DNA of 64,000 nucleotides from Stutzerimonas stutzeri (lineage in GTDB: Bacteria; Pseudomonadota; Gammaproteobacteria; Pseudomonadales; Pseudomonadaceae). Numbering within the stretch: the first letter of the stretch is position 1; each line of letters begins with the position of its first letter. Made by a program: the position numbers and the translations under genes. Of this stretch, positions 1 to 8,596 are shown piece after piece. A model generated the notes under the pieces. That model had not been told where the DNA came from. It saw nothing but the letters and a program-made list of their open reading frames with translations, and ran no database searches. The stretch is from positions 4,667,360 through 4,731,359 of the forward strand of contig NZ_CP007441.1 in NCBI RefSeq assembly GCF_000590475.1. Direction: 5' to 3'.

Positions 1-1
1 T

Positions 2-109
2 ACGATCGAAAGCGACTATCGGGTCGGCACGCAACAGGGCAACAGCCGCATGCAGTCGCGTGGGAAATGGTTAGGGACCGATTGCGGTGCACTCAAACCT
101 AGAAAATAG
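2..109 (+). CDS. 3' end of an unidentified gene (partial)
   Basis: An open frame enters from the left edge and runs 35 codons to a TAG at 107-109. Its last residues (GKWLGTDCGALKPRK) look like a genuine soluble protein C-terminus with one Cys. The start lies outside the window, so no function can be given. The parS-like site follows directly, which is consistent with the gene ending here. The other two plus-strand frames are less protein-like. Confidence 0.4.
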   Translation, partial: TIESDYRVGTQQGNSRMQSRGKWLGTDCGALKPRK

Positions 110-114
110 TGAAA

Positions 115-130
115 GGTTTCACGTGGAACC
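115..130. promoter_or_regulatory. parS: parS-like centromere site
   Basis: The 16-mer GGTTTCACGTGGAACC is a near-perfect palindrome around CACGTG. It closely matches the ParB-binding consensus TGTTCCACGTGGAACA and its known T/C variants. ParB and ParA are encoded in this window (54.8-56.5 kb) close to oriC, and pseudomonad parS sites cluster near the origin. The site lies between two genes. The identification rests on sequence alone. Confidence 0.65.
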
Positions 131-155
131 CCCATGGGCATTGGACCGCCTTGCG

Positions 156-512
156 CTACTCCTTGACCCACTCGCCGCCGCTGGTCTGTTCGCAGGCTGG
201 CTGGAGAAACCGCGCATCGCTGGCGACACCGTAATAATGAATGTCCTGGCGATAGGGCATATTCGAGACTTGAGCGTTACGGCAGATACCAAAGGCGCCA
301 GCGGGGCACTGCTCGACAAACGAGACCTCAACGTCCTGATCCTTGAGTTCAGGCTGGCAGAAGCCGGAGCGGAACAGTTCCGCCGGAATCGTGCGATTCT
401 GCTGACAGAGCTTCACCTCGATCCGCTCATCTTGGCTGTGAATCACGCAGCCCTCGGCCCAGACCTGCCCAGTAATGCCCAGCGACAGCAACAGAAAACA
501 TATTGAACGCAT
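156..512 (-). CDS. small exported protein of unknown function
   Basis: 118 aa from the chosen Met; longer upstream starts would bury the signal peptide. The N-terminus MRSICFLLLSLGITGQVWAEG is a typical Sec signal with an AxA-like cleavage region. The mature part has about six cysteines (CVIHS, KLCQQ, GFCQPE, EQCPAG, GICRNA, PACEQ), which suggests a disulfide-bonded periplasmic protein. It is divergent from the COG0523 GTPase, with about 80 bp between the two starts, so a shared regulatory region is possible. No family is recognised with confidence. Confidence 0.7.
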   Translation of the reverse strand: MRSICFLLLSLGITGQVWAEGCVIHSQDERIEVKLCQQNRTIPAELFRSGFCQPELKDQDVEVSFVEQCPAGAFGICRNAQVSNMPYRQDIHYYGVASDARFLQPACEQTSGGEWVKE

Positions 513-594
513 CGAACGGCCCCCTTTTTTACCCGCCGCGACTCTAGCATGCAGGCCCTGAAATCGCCTCCAACCCCACCACCGAATACGCACC

Positions 595-1566
595 ATGGCT
601 CATATGCTGACCCACATACCTACCCATGTAATCTGCGGGCCGCTCGGCGCCGGCAAGACCAGCCTGATCCGCTCGCTACTGGCGCAAAAGCCCGCAAGCG
701 AACGCTGGGCGGTGCTGATCAATGAGTTCGGCCAGATCGGACTCGACGCCGCACTGCTGACCACCGATGAGACGGGGATCAGCCTGGCCGAGGTTGCTGG
801 CGGCTGTCTGTGCTGCGTCAACGGCGTGCCGTTTCAGGTCGGCTTGAGCCGCTTGTTGCGCAAGGCCAAACCGGACCGGCTGTTGATCGAGCCTTCAGGG
901 CTGGGGCATCCGGCCGAGTTGCTGAAACAACTCGGCGAACCACCTTGGCAAGAGGTAATGGCGTTGCAGCCGTGCGTGACCGTACTCGACGCCGCGGCGC
1001 TGGCGCGTGGCGAGCCGTTGCCGCCAAGCCAGCAACAGGCGCTGCAGAGCAGCGGCTTGTTGCTGCTGAACAAATCTGAGCAGCTGACCCAGGCCGATCG
1101 CCAGTACCTCATTAAGCAGCTGCCTGCGCTACCCCTGCGCTGGACACATGAGGGCGCTCTGCCGATCTCCGAACTGCCCGGCATCGACGTACGAGCCGGA
1201 CTTGCCGGTGGGCAAGCTCCCCTCCCCGCTGCTGCCGGCGTACCCGGTGGTGTTTGGCTGAATCCGCAACAGCCCTTCTGCCAGGGTCAGGGCAGCGCGG
1301 ACGGCTGGAGTATTGGCTGGCGCTGGCATCCGAGCCAACGTTTCGACACGCAACGCATCGCCCATTGGCTCGGTAGCTTGAACTGGCGCCGAGCGAAGCT
1401 GGTCGTGCACGGACCCGATGGTTGGCACTCGGCCAATGCGCTGGCTGGCGAGCCACTGCGGTTCATGCCCAGCGAATGGCGGAAGGACTCGAGGCTGGAA
1501 CTAATCTTCGATGAACCGCAGGATGAGCCGCGCTTGAAGGCGGCAATGGCGGCCTGCCGCCTCTAG
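595..1566 (+). CDS. COG0523 (CobW/YjiA-type) metal-chaperone GTPase
   Basis: 323 aa G3E-family GTPase. The Walker A motif GPLGAGKTS is at about residues 15-23. The hallmark metal-binding motif GGCLCC is near residue 70, and EPSGLGHP (Walker B/switch region) follows at about 100. The C-terminal half contains the CobW_C domain, with W-rich segments (WSIGWRWHP). COG0523 proteins bind Zn or other transition metals at CxCC and are thought to use GTP hydrolysis to load client enzymes. An ATG at 604 is an alternative start. No Zur box is evident in the short upstream gap, so the metal cannot be specified. Confidence 0.88.
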   Translation: MAHMLTHIPTHVICGPLGAGKTSLIRSLLAQKPASERWAVLINEFGQIGLDAALLTTDETGISLAEVAGGCLCCVNGVPFQVGLSRLLRKAKPDRLLIEPSGLGHPAELLKQLGEPPWQEVMALQPCVTVLDAAALARGEPLPPSQQQALQSSGLLLLNKSEQLTQADRQYLIKQLPALPLRWTHEGALPISELPGIDVRAGLAGGQAPLPAAAGVPGGVWLNPQQPFCQGQGSADGWSIGWRWHPSQRFDTQRIAHWLGSLNWRRAKLVVHGPDGWHSANALAGEPLRFMPSEWRKDSRLELIFDEPQDEPRLKAAMAACRL

Positions 1567-1573
1567 CGCCGGT

Positions 1574-1948
1574 TCACTCGTTGCGGCGGCGCCAATCGTC
1601 CAGTTGGATTACCCGCCCCGAATCCGGCGGAGCATGAAAAGGATGCGCCTCCATTTCAATCGGTCCTGGACGGGCACCGAACATGACGATACTGCCCTGA
1701 TGGCGCTGCTCTCCGGTGACGGTGAATTCGAAACCGTAGACCCGTGCAAAACGGCGCTGCCCGCGTGCGTCACGAATCACCCCCAGACGACGAAATGCCA
1801 CATTGCCGTCCAGCAGCTCGACATCCATCGTTTTGCAATGGCGCCGCACCGCTGCCAGCGCGCGCTCACGGATGCCATGGGCGTGCCAAAGCCAGGCGAT
1901 GGCCGTCATAAGCAGGAGAAAGATGAACAGGTTGCCGAGCGTGATCAT
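1574..1948 (-). CDS. DUF3301 family membrane-anchored protein
   Basis: 124 aa. An N-terminal transmembrane segment (ITLGNLFIFLLLMTAIAWLWHA, residues 2-22) is followed by a basic juxtamembrane stretch and a soluble domain containing RFARVYGFEFTVTGEQRHQG. This is the layout of DUF3301, a proteobacterial family of unknown role. It is convergent with the GTPase gene, with only a few bases between the stop codons and no obvious hairpin terminator. The soluble part should face the cytoplasm. Confidence 0.8.
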   Translation of the reverse strand: MITLGNLFIFLLLMTAIAWLWHAHGIRERALAAVRRHCKTMDVELLDGNVAFRRLGVIRDARGQRRFARVYGFEFTVTGEQRHQGSIVMFGARPGPIEMEAHPFHAPPDSGRVIQLDDWRRRNE

Positions 1949-2036
1949 GAACGTTGCGTCCCATGGCAGACCGCCACGAGCGGCACGTGCCGACCTACTA
2001 TCGGAGGTATGCGCTCGGAGGCTCTTATCGGGCCGT

Positions 2037-2444
2037 TCAACTTTCCAGCCAGACGTCGCGCGCCCAGTGCCACACCGATTCCCAGCTCCCGTCGGTCAGC
2101 TCGTGCTCGTCGCCGTCGAACAGCATGACCTCGCCTTCGAGGTCGACCACATAGTAATCCGGCCCGTCCTGACAGATCGGCAGCAGGTCGCGGGCCACGC
2201 CAGCATCCCAAGCGTTGGCGGCTACTTCCGGCAGATAGGTATGCGATTGCGGGTCGGCGGCGGTTACCGGTTCCAGTCGGCCATAGATCACGTCACTGAC
2301 CGTCAAAAGGAATTCACGCAAGCCGAACGGCAGGTTGATCAACAACTCTTCCTCGACCTCGACCAGCCGGTCATCGTCCGGCAGTTCCAGCGGTACCGGT
2401 ACCGGTTCGTTGAGTTCACGCAGTTGCTCGATCACCTCTTCCAT
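2037..2444 (-). CDS. SMI1/KNR4-like acidic protein
   Basis: 135 aa, strongly acidic. The motif series LPFGLREFLLTVSD, TYLPEVA, LPICQDGPDYYVVD and WESVWHWARDVWLES fits the SMI1/KNR4 (SUKH) fold. SUKH proteins often act as immunity proteins, but this version sits alone with no toxin gene beside it and is a common pseudomonad housekeeping-type variant. It ends about 90 bp before the start of the DUF3301 gene on the same strand. The function in this genome is unknown. Confidence 0.72.
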   Translation of the reverse strand: MEEVIEQLRELNEPVPVPLELPDDDRLVEVEEELLINLPFGLREFLLTVSDVIYGRLEPVTAADPQSHTYLPEVAANAWDAGVARDLLPICQDGPDYYVVDLEGEVMLFDGDEHELTDGSWESVWHWARDVWLES

Positions 2445-2645
2445 GACAGTCCCCCTCTGCAGTCGCCAGGAATGCGCCGTTTATACAAGCCCTCACAGTG
2501 GCTAGCCAGTACCAGTCGCGCTAAAGTGGCGATCGCTCGAAAAAAGGTGTACCCCACGCAAGCGTAACGAAGCAGGCACCGATATGAATAACCGCATGGA
2601 TGCCTGCCCATCGTTCAGCCCGTTCGGGCTCGACTAGGAGATACC

Positions 2646-4904
2646 GTGGCATCCACCCAAGCATGCGACAGGCTCACAGAGGCGCTCGCCCAGTGCGCTG
2701 ACGAACCCATCCATATCCCGGGCAGTATTCAACCCCATGGGTTTCTGCTGGTGCTCCACGAACCTCAGCTGACCATCGCTCAAGCCAGCGATAATGTCGT
2801 TCAGTGGCTTGGAGTCGAGGCCCAGGCATTGCTCGGCCAGCCGCTCGCCGAGCTTATCGGTGAGTGCGGCTTCGCCGAACGCCTGGCTGCGCTGGCCGAA
2901 GACGACCACAATCCGTTCCACCTGAGCGACATCAGTTTCACGCTCCCAGGGCACAGCGACCGGCCGTCATTCGCCTTGATGGCCCACCGCTACGCGGGCC
3001 GGCTCATCGTCGAGTTCGAGGCCGCGGGCAGTTCCGGCAAGGCCTACGACACGCTCTATCCCCTGATGCGGACGTTCGTGGTGCAGTTGCAAGAAGCGCA
3101 GGCGCTCGATGTCATCTGCCAACTGGCCGTGCGCGAGGTCAAACGCGTCACCGGCTTCGGTCGGGTCAAGGCCTACCGCTTCGATGCGCAGGGCAACGGC
3201 GTGGTATTGGCAGAAGAAGCCGACGAAGGCTACCCGCGCTATCTGGGGCTGTACTTTCCGGCTTCGGATATTCCGTCACAGGCACGCCAGCTCTACCGCG
3301 ACAACCTGATCCGAGTGATCCAGGACGCCAACTACCGGCCCTCCCCGCTGGTACCCGCGCTCAATCCGGACACCGGTGAACCGCTGGATCTGAGCTTTGC
3401 CTCGCTTCGCAGCGTGTCGCCGGTGCACCTGCAGTACATGCGCAACATGGGCACGCTCGCGTCGATGTCGATTTCGATCGTCGTGCAGGGCGAGCTCTGG
3501 GGGATGATCTCCTGCCATGACGCCGCGCCGCGCGCTGTGGGCTATCAGACCCGCACGGCTTGCGAACTGTTAGGGCGCATTCTTGCGCTGCAGATTCAAG
3601 CCAAGGAAGCAGCGGCGTTAGCCCAGCGCAAGCTGGAATTGCGTCGCCAGATCGTCGAGCTGCTTTCGGCAATGGCCGACCGCGACAGCGTCATCGAAGG
3701 CTTCAAGAACCTCCCGACCGTTGTACTCGGATTCGCCAGTGCCCACGGCGCCGCCATCGTCTCGGGCGAGACCCAAGAAGTCATCGGTGAGACGCCCCCA
3801 CCTGAATTGCTGACCGCGCTGACGCTATGGCTGTCGCAGCAGCATGAGCGTCTGGTATTCAGTTCCGATTGCATTTCCCGCGATATCCCGGCCGTGCCGG
3901 AACTGGCCGCGCACTGTGCCGGCCTGCTGGCGATCTCGATTTCGCGCCTGCATCCGCATTACCTGCTGTGGTTCCGTCGTGAGCAGATCAAGACCGTGAA
4001 CTGGGCCGGTCAGGCGAGCAAGCAAATTAACGCTCGCGGCGGGTTGTCTCCGCGCGACAGTTTCGAGAGCTGGTGCGAGACGGTGCGTGGCTACGCCCAG
4101 CCCTGGCAACAGGTGGAACTGGACGGCGCGCTCGAACTGCGCACCGCAGTGCTCGGCATCGTGCTGCGCAAGGCCGAGGAAATGGCCCAGCTCGCCGGTG
4201 AGCTGCGTGAAAGCAACAAGGAGCTGGAGTCATTCTCCTACAGCGTCTCGCATGACCTGCGCGCGCCGCTGCGGCACATCGCCGGCTATGCGGAGCTTTT
4301 GGGCGAACTCGAAGGCAGCAAGCTCAGCGATCGTGGCCTGCGCTTCCTCGACAACATCGGCGATGCCGCCCGTTTCGCCGGCACGCTGGTCGACAATCTG
4401 CTGAGTTTCTCCCAGATGGGCCGCGCCGCGCTGCGAATGTCCGACGTCAATCTCAGCGCGTTGGTCGAATCCATCCGTCGGGAAATGGCGCCGGACTGCG
4501 AAGGCCGGCAGATAGAATGGCAAGTTCAATCGATGCCTGTCGTGGTCGCTGACGCCGCTTTCATCCATATGGCCTTGCGCAACCTGATCTCCAATGCCCT
4601 CAAGTACAGCCGCACGCGTGAGCTGGCGGTCATCGAGATAGGTGCCGAACAGCGCGCCGAAGAAACCATCGTTTACGTTCGCGATAACGGCGTCGGCTTC
4701 AACATGCAATATGCCAACAAGCTGTTCGGTGTCTTCCAGCGCCTGCATCGGATGGAGGAGTTCGAGGGCACCGGGATCGGACTGGCCAGCGTGCGACGTA
4801 TCATCGAGCGGCACGATGGACAGGTCTGGGCGAACGGCGAAATCGATCAGGGCGCGACCTTTTTCTTTTCATTACCCCGCCTCGCTTACGCGTCATCCCT
4901 TTAG
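2646..4904 (+). CDS. bphP: bacteriophytochrome sensor histidine kinase
   Basis: 752 aa red/far-red photoreceptor. Cys17 (QCADEPIHIPGSIQPHG context) is the expected biliverdin-attachment cysteine upstream of the PAS domain. The GAF domain has the diagnostic PASDIPSQARQLY near residue 210, then a PHY domain to about 500. The HisKA domain carries SYSVSHDLRAPLRH with the phospho-acceptor His near 536, and the HATPase has NALKYS, DNGVGF and GTGIGLA. The start is placed just after the GGAG-like GACTAGGAG. It is followed at 13 bp by a response regulator and, three genes later, by the heme oxygenase that makes its chromophore, so the four genes form a light-sensing operon. Confidence 0.95.
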   Translation: MASTQACDRLTEALAQCADEPIHIPGSIQPHGFLLVLHEPQLTIAQASDNVVQWLGVEAQALLGQPLAELIGECGFAERLAALAEDDHNPFHLSDISFTLPGHSDRPSFALMAHRYAGRLIVEFEAAGSSGKAYDTLYPLMRTFVVQLQEAQALDVICQLAVREVKRVTGFGRVKAYRFDAQGNGVVLAEEADEGYPRYLGLYFPASDIPSQARQLYRDNLIRVIQDANYRPSPLVPALNPDTGEPLDLSFASLRSVSPVHLQYMRNMGTLASMSISIVVQGELWGMISCHDAAPRAVGYQTRTACELLGRILALQIQAKEAAALAQRKLELRRQIVELLSAMADRDSVIEGFKNLPTVVLGFASAHGAAIVSGETQEVIGETPPPELLTALTLWLSQQHERLVFSSDCISRDIPAVPELAAHCAGLLAISISRLHPHYLLWFRREQIKTVNWAGQASKQINARGGLSPRDSFESWCETVRGYAQPWQQVELDGALELRTAVLGIVLRKAEEMAQLAGELRESNKELESFSYSVSHDLRAPLRHIAGYAELLGELEGSKLSDRGLRFLDNIGDAARFAGTLVDNLLSFSQMGRAALRMSDVNLSALVESIRREMAPDCEGRQIEWQVQSMPVVVADAAFIHMALRNLISNALKYSRTRELAVIEIGAEQRAEETIVYVRDNGVGFNMQYANKLFGVFQRLHRMEEFEGTGIGLASVRRIIERHDGQVWANGEIDQGATFFFSLPRLAYASSL

Positions 4905-4917
4905 TACGAGACCCTTG

Positions 4918-5403
4918 ATGCTCAAACCGATTCTTTTGGTAGAAGACAATCCTCACGATCTGGAACTGACGCTGGTCGCGCTCGAGCGCAGTCAACTGGC
5001 CAACGATGTGATTGTCTTGCGCGACGGCGCCGAGGCGCTCGATTACCTGCTGCGTCGCGGCGACTATGCCCAGCGCGCCGATGGCAATCCGGCCGTGCTG
5101 CTGCTCGACCTCAAGTTGCCCAAAGTGGACGGCCTTGAGGTGCTGAAAATGGTTCGCGAAACCCCCGACCTGCGCAGCATACCCGTGGTGATGCTGACGT
5201 CCTCGCGTGAGGAACCGGACCTGACGAAGGCTTACGAACTGGGGGTGAACGCTTACGTGGTCAAACCGGTCGAATTTCGGGATTTCGTGGCGGCCATTTC
5301 CGACCTCGGTATTTTCTGGGCTGTGCTCAATGAGCCGCCACCGGGCTCGTTGCGGCTGCAACGCCAACGCCGGGATCGCCAGGACGATGAAGAGCGGAGC
5401 TGA
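4918..5403 (+). CDS. single-domain response regulator (Rcp1-like)
   Basis: 161 aa receiver domain without an output domain. The acidic pocket is VEDNPHD, the phospho-acceptor Asp lies in VLLLDLKLPK, and the conserved Thr/Ser and Lys are in VVMLTSSRE and VVKPVEF. The ATG at 4918 is used because an upstream in-frame extension would overlap bphP. The size and the VEDNPHDLELTLVALE start resemble the Rcp1-type partners of phytochromes. It lies 13 bp after bphP and is the likely phosphotransfer partner of BphP. Confidence 0.92.
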   Translation: MLKPILLVEDNPHDLELTLVALERSQLANDVIVLRDGAEALDYLLRRGDYAQRADGNPAVLLLDLKLPKVDGLEVLKMVRETPDLRSIPVVMLTSSREEPDLTKAYELGVNAYVVKPVEFRDFVAAISDLGIFWAVLNEPPPGSLRLQRQRRDRQDDEERS

Positions 5404-5467
5404 AAGGCAGCGACTCTGAGCGACTCACAAGCAAACTTTCGTCAAGCCGTGCGGCACCCGCTACAGG

Positions 5468-7873
5468 ATGGTTATGCCACCGAAAAAAAATATTAGCCTC
5501 CTGCTAGTTGAAGACAGCCCGCACGATGCCGAGCTGGCGCTCCTGACGCTCGAACGAAACCACTACGTCGCCGAGACGGAAGTCGTCTATGACCGTGCCG
5601 GCGTGGTCGAAGCGCTGCAACGACGGCGCTTCGATCTGATTCTTTCGGATTTGATCCTGCCGGGCTATTCCGGCAGCCAGGCACTGCAGGACGCCAGGCA
5701 ACTGGCGCCCGACACCCCTTTCATTTTCCTTTCCGGCGTATTCGGCGAGGAGCATGCGGTCAGCATGATGCGGTCCGGCGCCGTTGATTACGTGCTCAAA
5801 CAGAACCTGAACCTCTTGCCCAAGGCGGTTGAGCGAGCACTGAGCGAGGTGCAGGAACGCCACGGACGCCTGCGCGCCGAAGAAGCACTGCGCGAAGTCG
5901 AGGTGCGTGCTCGTCTGGCGATCGATGCGGCAGGCTTGGGCATGTGGGACTACGAGCTGACAAGCGGCACGCTGATTCTCGATCGTCAATGTCGCGCGAT
6001 GTTCGACCTGTCCGATGACGCGCCGGTGAACGTCGGGGTGTTAGCGTCGTTCTGTCATCCAGACGACCTGCAGCGTATACGCGAAAAGGTCCGCAAGACC
6101 CTCACAGATGAGGGTGACAAGGAATTCACCGTCGACTACCGCATCCTGCTCGGCGACGGGCGGGTGCGCTGGGTGGAAACCCGCGGACAAGGCTTCTTCG
6201 AGGACGGCGCGAGCAAGCGTTTCATCGGCGTGGTGATGGATGTTACCGAACAGAAACTGGCCACCGAAGCGCTCAAACGCATGAACGAAACGCTCGGCGA
6301 ACGTGTCGAGGCACGCACGCGTGAGCGCGACCGGACCTGGGAACTCTCCCGCGACCTGCTCGCGGTGATGCGCTTCGATACTACGGTTGTCGCACTCAAT
6401 CCGGTCTGGGAAGGCACGCTCGGCTGGCCGCGTGAAAAACTCACCGACCAGCCCCTCTGGGCCTTGGTGCACCCCGACGACCTCAGCGCAACCCTTGAAG
6501 AAACCGAGCGGCTTCGCCAGGGGCATGTCACCGACCGCTTCGTCAACCGTATGCAGCACAGCAATGGCAGCTACCGCTGGCTGTCATGGACCGCAGTGCC
6601 CGAAGGCGAAAGGATGTACGCCGCGGGACGCGACATCACCAGCGAGATCGCTGCCGTCGACCGTCTCGCAGCGGCCAACCGCGAGCTGACGGAGCAGATC
6701 AAGGAGCGCGAACGCATCGAGGCCACCCTCCAGCAGATGCAGCGCCTGGAGGCCGTCGGCCAGCTAACCGCCGGCGTCGCGCATGATTTTAATAATCTGC
6801 TGACCGTCATTCTTACCAGCGCCAGCTTTCTCAAGAACGACCTGGAGCGTGGCGCGCCGCTGGCCAAATCGCTGAGCCGCCTGCAGTACATCCAGGAGTC
6901 CGGTGAACGCGGCGCGACCCTGACCAGCCAGCTGTTGGCGTTCGCTCGTCGTCAGCAGTTGGCCCCGAAGGCAGTGGACCTCAACGACACCTTGGTCGGC
7001 ATGCTCAGTCTGTTGCACAGCACCTTAGGCGGTGCCGTTACCATCGAAACCGATACTTGCGCCGGACTCTGGCATGCCTTGGTCGATCCCACCCAGATCG
7101 AGATGATCATCCTCAACCTGGCGATCAATGCCCGCGACGCCATGGGTTCCGGTGGCCGTCTCGCCCTCGTTACGGCCAACGCGGTGATCGATACACCCGC
7201 GCAGCGTGCCGAAGAGCCGGGGCCTGGCGAGTACGTGGTGCTGTCGGTACGGGATACAGGCTCAGGCATGAGCGATCACGTGCTGCAGAAGGCCTTCGAA
7301 CCGTTCTTCACCACCAAGGAGGTGGGCAAGGGTTCGGGGCTCGGGCTGGCGCAGGTGTTCGGCTTCGCCAAGCAATCCGGTGGTGGCGCGCGGATCGAGA
7401 CCGAACTGGGCGTGGGTACCACCGTCAGCGTCTACCTGCCTCGGGTTCAGGCCCCGGAGCTGGCGATCGACGCGCCGGAAAGCCCACACAGCACGCCGAT
7501 CGGTGATGCATCGAACACCGTCCTGCTGGTCGACGACGATAACAGCGTGCGTGAAGTGACCGCACAGATGTTGTCCAACCTGGGCTATTCGGTGATCCAG
7601 GCGGAGAGCGGTCAGCGGGCCCTGCAATTGCTGAAAGACGGAACGACGGTGGACCTGCTTCTGGCCGACTTCGCCATGCCGGGGATGAACGGCGGCGAGC
7701 TGGCCCGGGCCGTTCTGTCGAGCTATCCGAAGCTGCCCGTGGTATTCATCACCGGCTATGCCGAGCTTGGCGAACTGGGCATGGGTAGCACGACGATTAT
7801 CCAGAAACCCTTCCGTGAAGACGATCTGGCCAGCAAAATCCTCGTCGCGCTCACCGAAGCGAGTCCCGCCTGA
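5468..7873 (+). CDS. hybrid PAS sensor histidine kinase with two receiver domains
   Basis: 801 aa. The N-terminal receiver (residues 8-125, LLVEDSPHDAE with Asp in LILSDLILPGYSG) is followed by two PAS/PAC domains (about 150-275 and 290-400, the second ending AAGRDIT) and a coiled-coil linker. The HisKA-type region GVAHDFNNLLTVI is at about 438, then HATPase (NLAINARDAM, DTGSGM, GSGLGLA), and a C-terminal receiver (LLADFAMPGMNGG). There is no transmembrane segment, so it is cytosolic. The final TGA overlaps the ATG of the heme oxygenase gene, giving translational coupling. It probably integrates the phytochrome signal with a second PAS-sensed cue; the output is unknown. Confidence 0.92.
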   Translation: MVMPPKKNISLLLVEDSPHDAELALLTLERNHYVAETEVVYDRAGVVEALQRRRFDLILSDLILPGYSGSQALQDARQLAPDTPFIFLSGVFGEEHAVSMMRSGAVDYVLKQNLNLLPKAVERALSEVQERHGRLRAEEALREVEVRARLAIDAAGLGMWDYELTSGTLILDRQCRAMFDLSDDAPVNVGVLASFCHPDDLQRIREKVRKTLTDEGDKEFTVDYRILLGDGRVRWVETRGQGFFEDGASKRFIGVVMDVTEQKLATEALKRMNETLGERVEARTRERDRTWELSRDLLAVMRFDTTVVALNPVWEGTLGWPREKLTDQPLWALVHPDDLSATLEETERLRQGHVTDRFVNRMQHSNGSYRWLSWTAVPEGERMYAAGRDITSEIAAVDRLAAANRELTEQIKERERIEATLQQMQRLEAVGQLTAGVAHDFNNLLTVILTSASFLKNDLERGAPLAKSLSRLQYIQESGERGATLTSQLLAFARRQQLAPKAVDLNDTLVGMLSLLHSTLGGAVTIETDTCAGLWHALVDPTQIEMIILNLAINARDAMGSGGRLALVTANAVIDTPAQRAEEPGPGEYVVLSVRDTGSGMSDHVLQKAFEPFFTTKEVGKGSGLGLAQVFGFAKQSGGGARIETELGVGTTVSVYLPRVQAPELAIDAPESPHSTPIGDASNTVLLVDDDNSVREVTAQMLSNLGYSVIQAESGQRALQLLKDGTTVDLLLADFAMPGMNGGELARAVLSSYPKLPVVFITGYAELGELGMGSTTIIQKPFREDDLASKILVALTEASPA

Positions 7874-8433
7874 TGTCATCCTTGCGTCAGTGGCTCCGCG
7901 ACGCGAGTGCGCCGCTGCATCAGCGCGTCGATACGACTTATTCCCGCTTCGACCTGCGCGACCGCCACGATTACGGACTTTTTCTGAGCGCACACGCGGC
8001 TGCGCTGCTTCCCTTGGAAGCGGCGCTTGAGCAGGGCCCGATAGCGCGACTGCTGAACGATTGGCCCGAAAGAAGCCGAAGCGCGGCGCTAGCTGAAGAT
8101 CTGCGGGCACTCCGGATTGCTTTGCCCGCTCCACCGCATCTCCAACCGGGCAGCGACGAAGGCTGGTACTGGGGCGTTGCCTACGTGCTGGAGGGCTCGC
8201 GGCTTGGCGGTCGAGTATTGTCCCAGCGTGTCCGTGACGGTGTCTCGGGCCGTCCGCTGCGCTACCTCGAACATGGAGCGGGCGCTCCGCTGTGGCCGCG
8301 TTTTCTGGCGCAATTCGAGCGCCGAGCAACGCGCGTCGACCGCGATCAACTGCTGGAAGGTGTCCAGCTGGCGTTCGGCCGGTTTCTCCAGGCCGCCGAA
8401 TATGAACTGCAGGCCGCGTCTTCCTTGCCCTAG
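7873..8433 (+). CDS. bphO: biliverdin-producing heme oxygenase
   Basis: 186 aa. The N-terminal LRDASAPLHQRVD carries the likely proximal heme-ligand His, and GVAYVLEGSRLGGRVL is the characteristic distal-helix region of BphO/HmuO-like enzymes. The enzyme oxidises heme to biliverdin, CO and iron. Biliverdin is the BphP chromophore, so the location at the end of the phytochrome operon (ATGA overlap with the hybrid kinase) explains its role. A function in iron recovery from heme is less likely because no heme-uptake genes are adjacent. Confidence 0.9.
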   Translation: MSSLRQWLRDASAPLHQRVDTTYSRFDLRDRHDYGLFLSAHAAALLPLEAALEQGPIARLLNDWPERSRSAALAEDLRALRIALPAPPHLQPGSDEGWYWGVAYVLEGSRLGGRVLSQRVRDGVSGRPLRYLEHGAGAPLWPRFLAQFERRATRVDRDQLLEGVQLAFGRFLQAAEYELQAASSLP

Positions 8434-8596
8434 TGCCCTCCCGGCCGCCCGTCTCTGCCGTCCCTGCTGATCGAGTTGCTACGTGAGCAGCAACCGAACC
8501 CCAGCCCGTCAATGCGAGTCTCAACACGCAGCGTTTACCGTTTCGTCAGCAGAGCAGCCAGCCGCGAGACCGAAATCACGCCCAGCAGGGGGGTTC

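Noticed and set aside
7262..8527. 421-codon minus-strand ORF across the hybrid kinase and heme oxygenase
   Set aside because: Arg/Ala-rich antisense frame overlapping two well-defined genes.
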